The notes below the pieces were generated by a model. It was not told the DNA's origin. It worked only from the letters and a program-made list of their open reading frames with translations, and searched no databases. Both the position numbers and the translations under genes were made by a program. From NCBI RefSeq assembly GCF_014805685.1, contig NC_060906.1:23390126-23454125 (forward strand): a stretch of DNA of 64,000 bases. The letters are read 5' to 3'. This DNA is from Silurus meridionalis. Its lineage: Eukaryota; Chordata; Actinopteri; Siluriformes; Siluridae. Shown here in pieces: positions 63,920-64,000 of the stretch (position 1 is its first letter; every line of letters starts with the position of its first letter).

Positions 63920-64000
63920 AGGGAAGACTGTCGCAGCTGTCCTCATCCTACAGCGAGTGGAACTACGGCTCTCCGTCCGCTCTACTTCTCTCTTCTCCGC
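63490..64000. promoter_or_regulatory. Possible 5' end or promoter region of the next gene
   Basis: CT/CCTC tracts, short CA, GT and GA repeats (63708-63728, 63862-63916), then CpG-containing sequence (GGAACTACGGCTCTCCGTCC) at the window edge. In mammals RGS6 follows SIPA1L1, so an rgs6 first exon is conceivable; no coding sequence is visible here. Confidence 0.25.

Overview
This is vertebrate nuclear DNA, almost certainly from a teleost fish. GT-AG introns split one long gene, and the rest is dense in microsatellites and dispersed fish-type repeats: Tc1/mariner and hAT elements, tRNA-headed SINEs and a LINE fragment. A catfish or other ostariophysan is possible but the sequence does not prove it. 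Nothing bacterial, viral or CRISPR-like is present.

The only protein-coding gene I can support is sipa1l1 (SIPA1L1/SPAR1/E6TP1, a Rap GTPase-activating protein), on the + strand from 14,483 to 45,962. I could place 20 coding exons by matching splice phases and family motifs. Joined, they give about 1,792 residues, close to my recollection of about 1,800 for the mammalian protein. Domain order is a disordered N-terminus with a Gly/Ser insertion, RapGAP (exons 3-7, Asn thumb at residue 729), PDZ (exon 8), a low-complexity Ser-rich region with the SPAR C-terminal motifs, and a C-terminal coiled coil. An upstream acceptor at 14,287/14,288 shows that at least one non-coding 5' exon lies further upstream, inside or beyond positions 1-14,287.

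Layout: 1-14,287 is upstream or intron 1 sequence with repeats and a few candidate conserved non-coding stretches. 14,288-22,518 holds exons 1-6. 22,519-27,603 is a transposon-rich intron with a hAT element, a Tc1 element and a mariner fragment. 27,604-30,579 holds exons 7-10. 30,250-35,425 is an abnormal block: the end of exon 9, all of exons 10 and 11 and AT-rich intron DNA appear twice, separated by a nearly perfect 232-bp tandem array. 40,602-45,962 holds exons 12-20. 45,963 to about 49,040 is the likely 3' UTR. From there to 54,270 lie pyrimidine-rich and short tandem repeats and Tc1 remnants. 54,275-59,230 is a 5-kb satellite with a 28-bp unit. The last 4.7 kb carries more repeats and ends in a stretch that could be the 5' end of the next gene.

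As written the gene is not cleanly translatable: exons 6 and 7 each lack one base, and the first copy of exon 11 lacks two. Each lesion is a single missing base in otherwise conserved sequence, and the two copies of the duplicated block differ mostly in homopolymer length. Unpolished long-read consensus errors and a local misassembly are therefore the simplest explanation. No new biological system was found. The most informative items are the exon duplication with its array, the UG-repeat splice acceptors, the Gly/Ser insertion and the 28-bp satellite.
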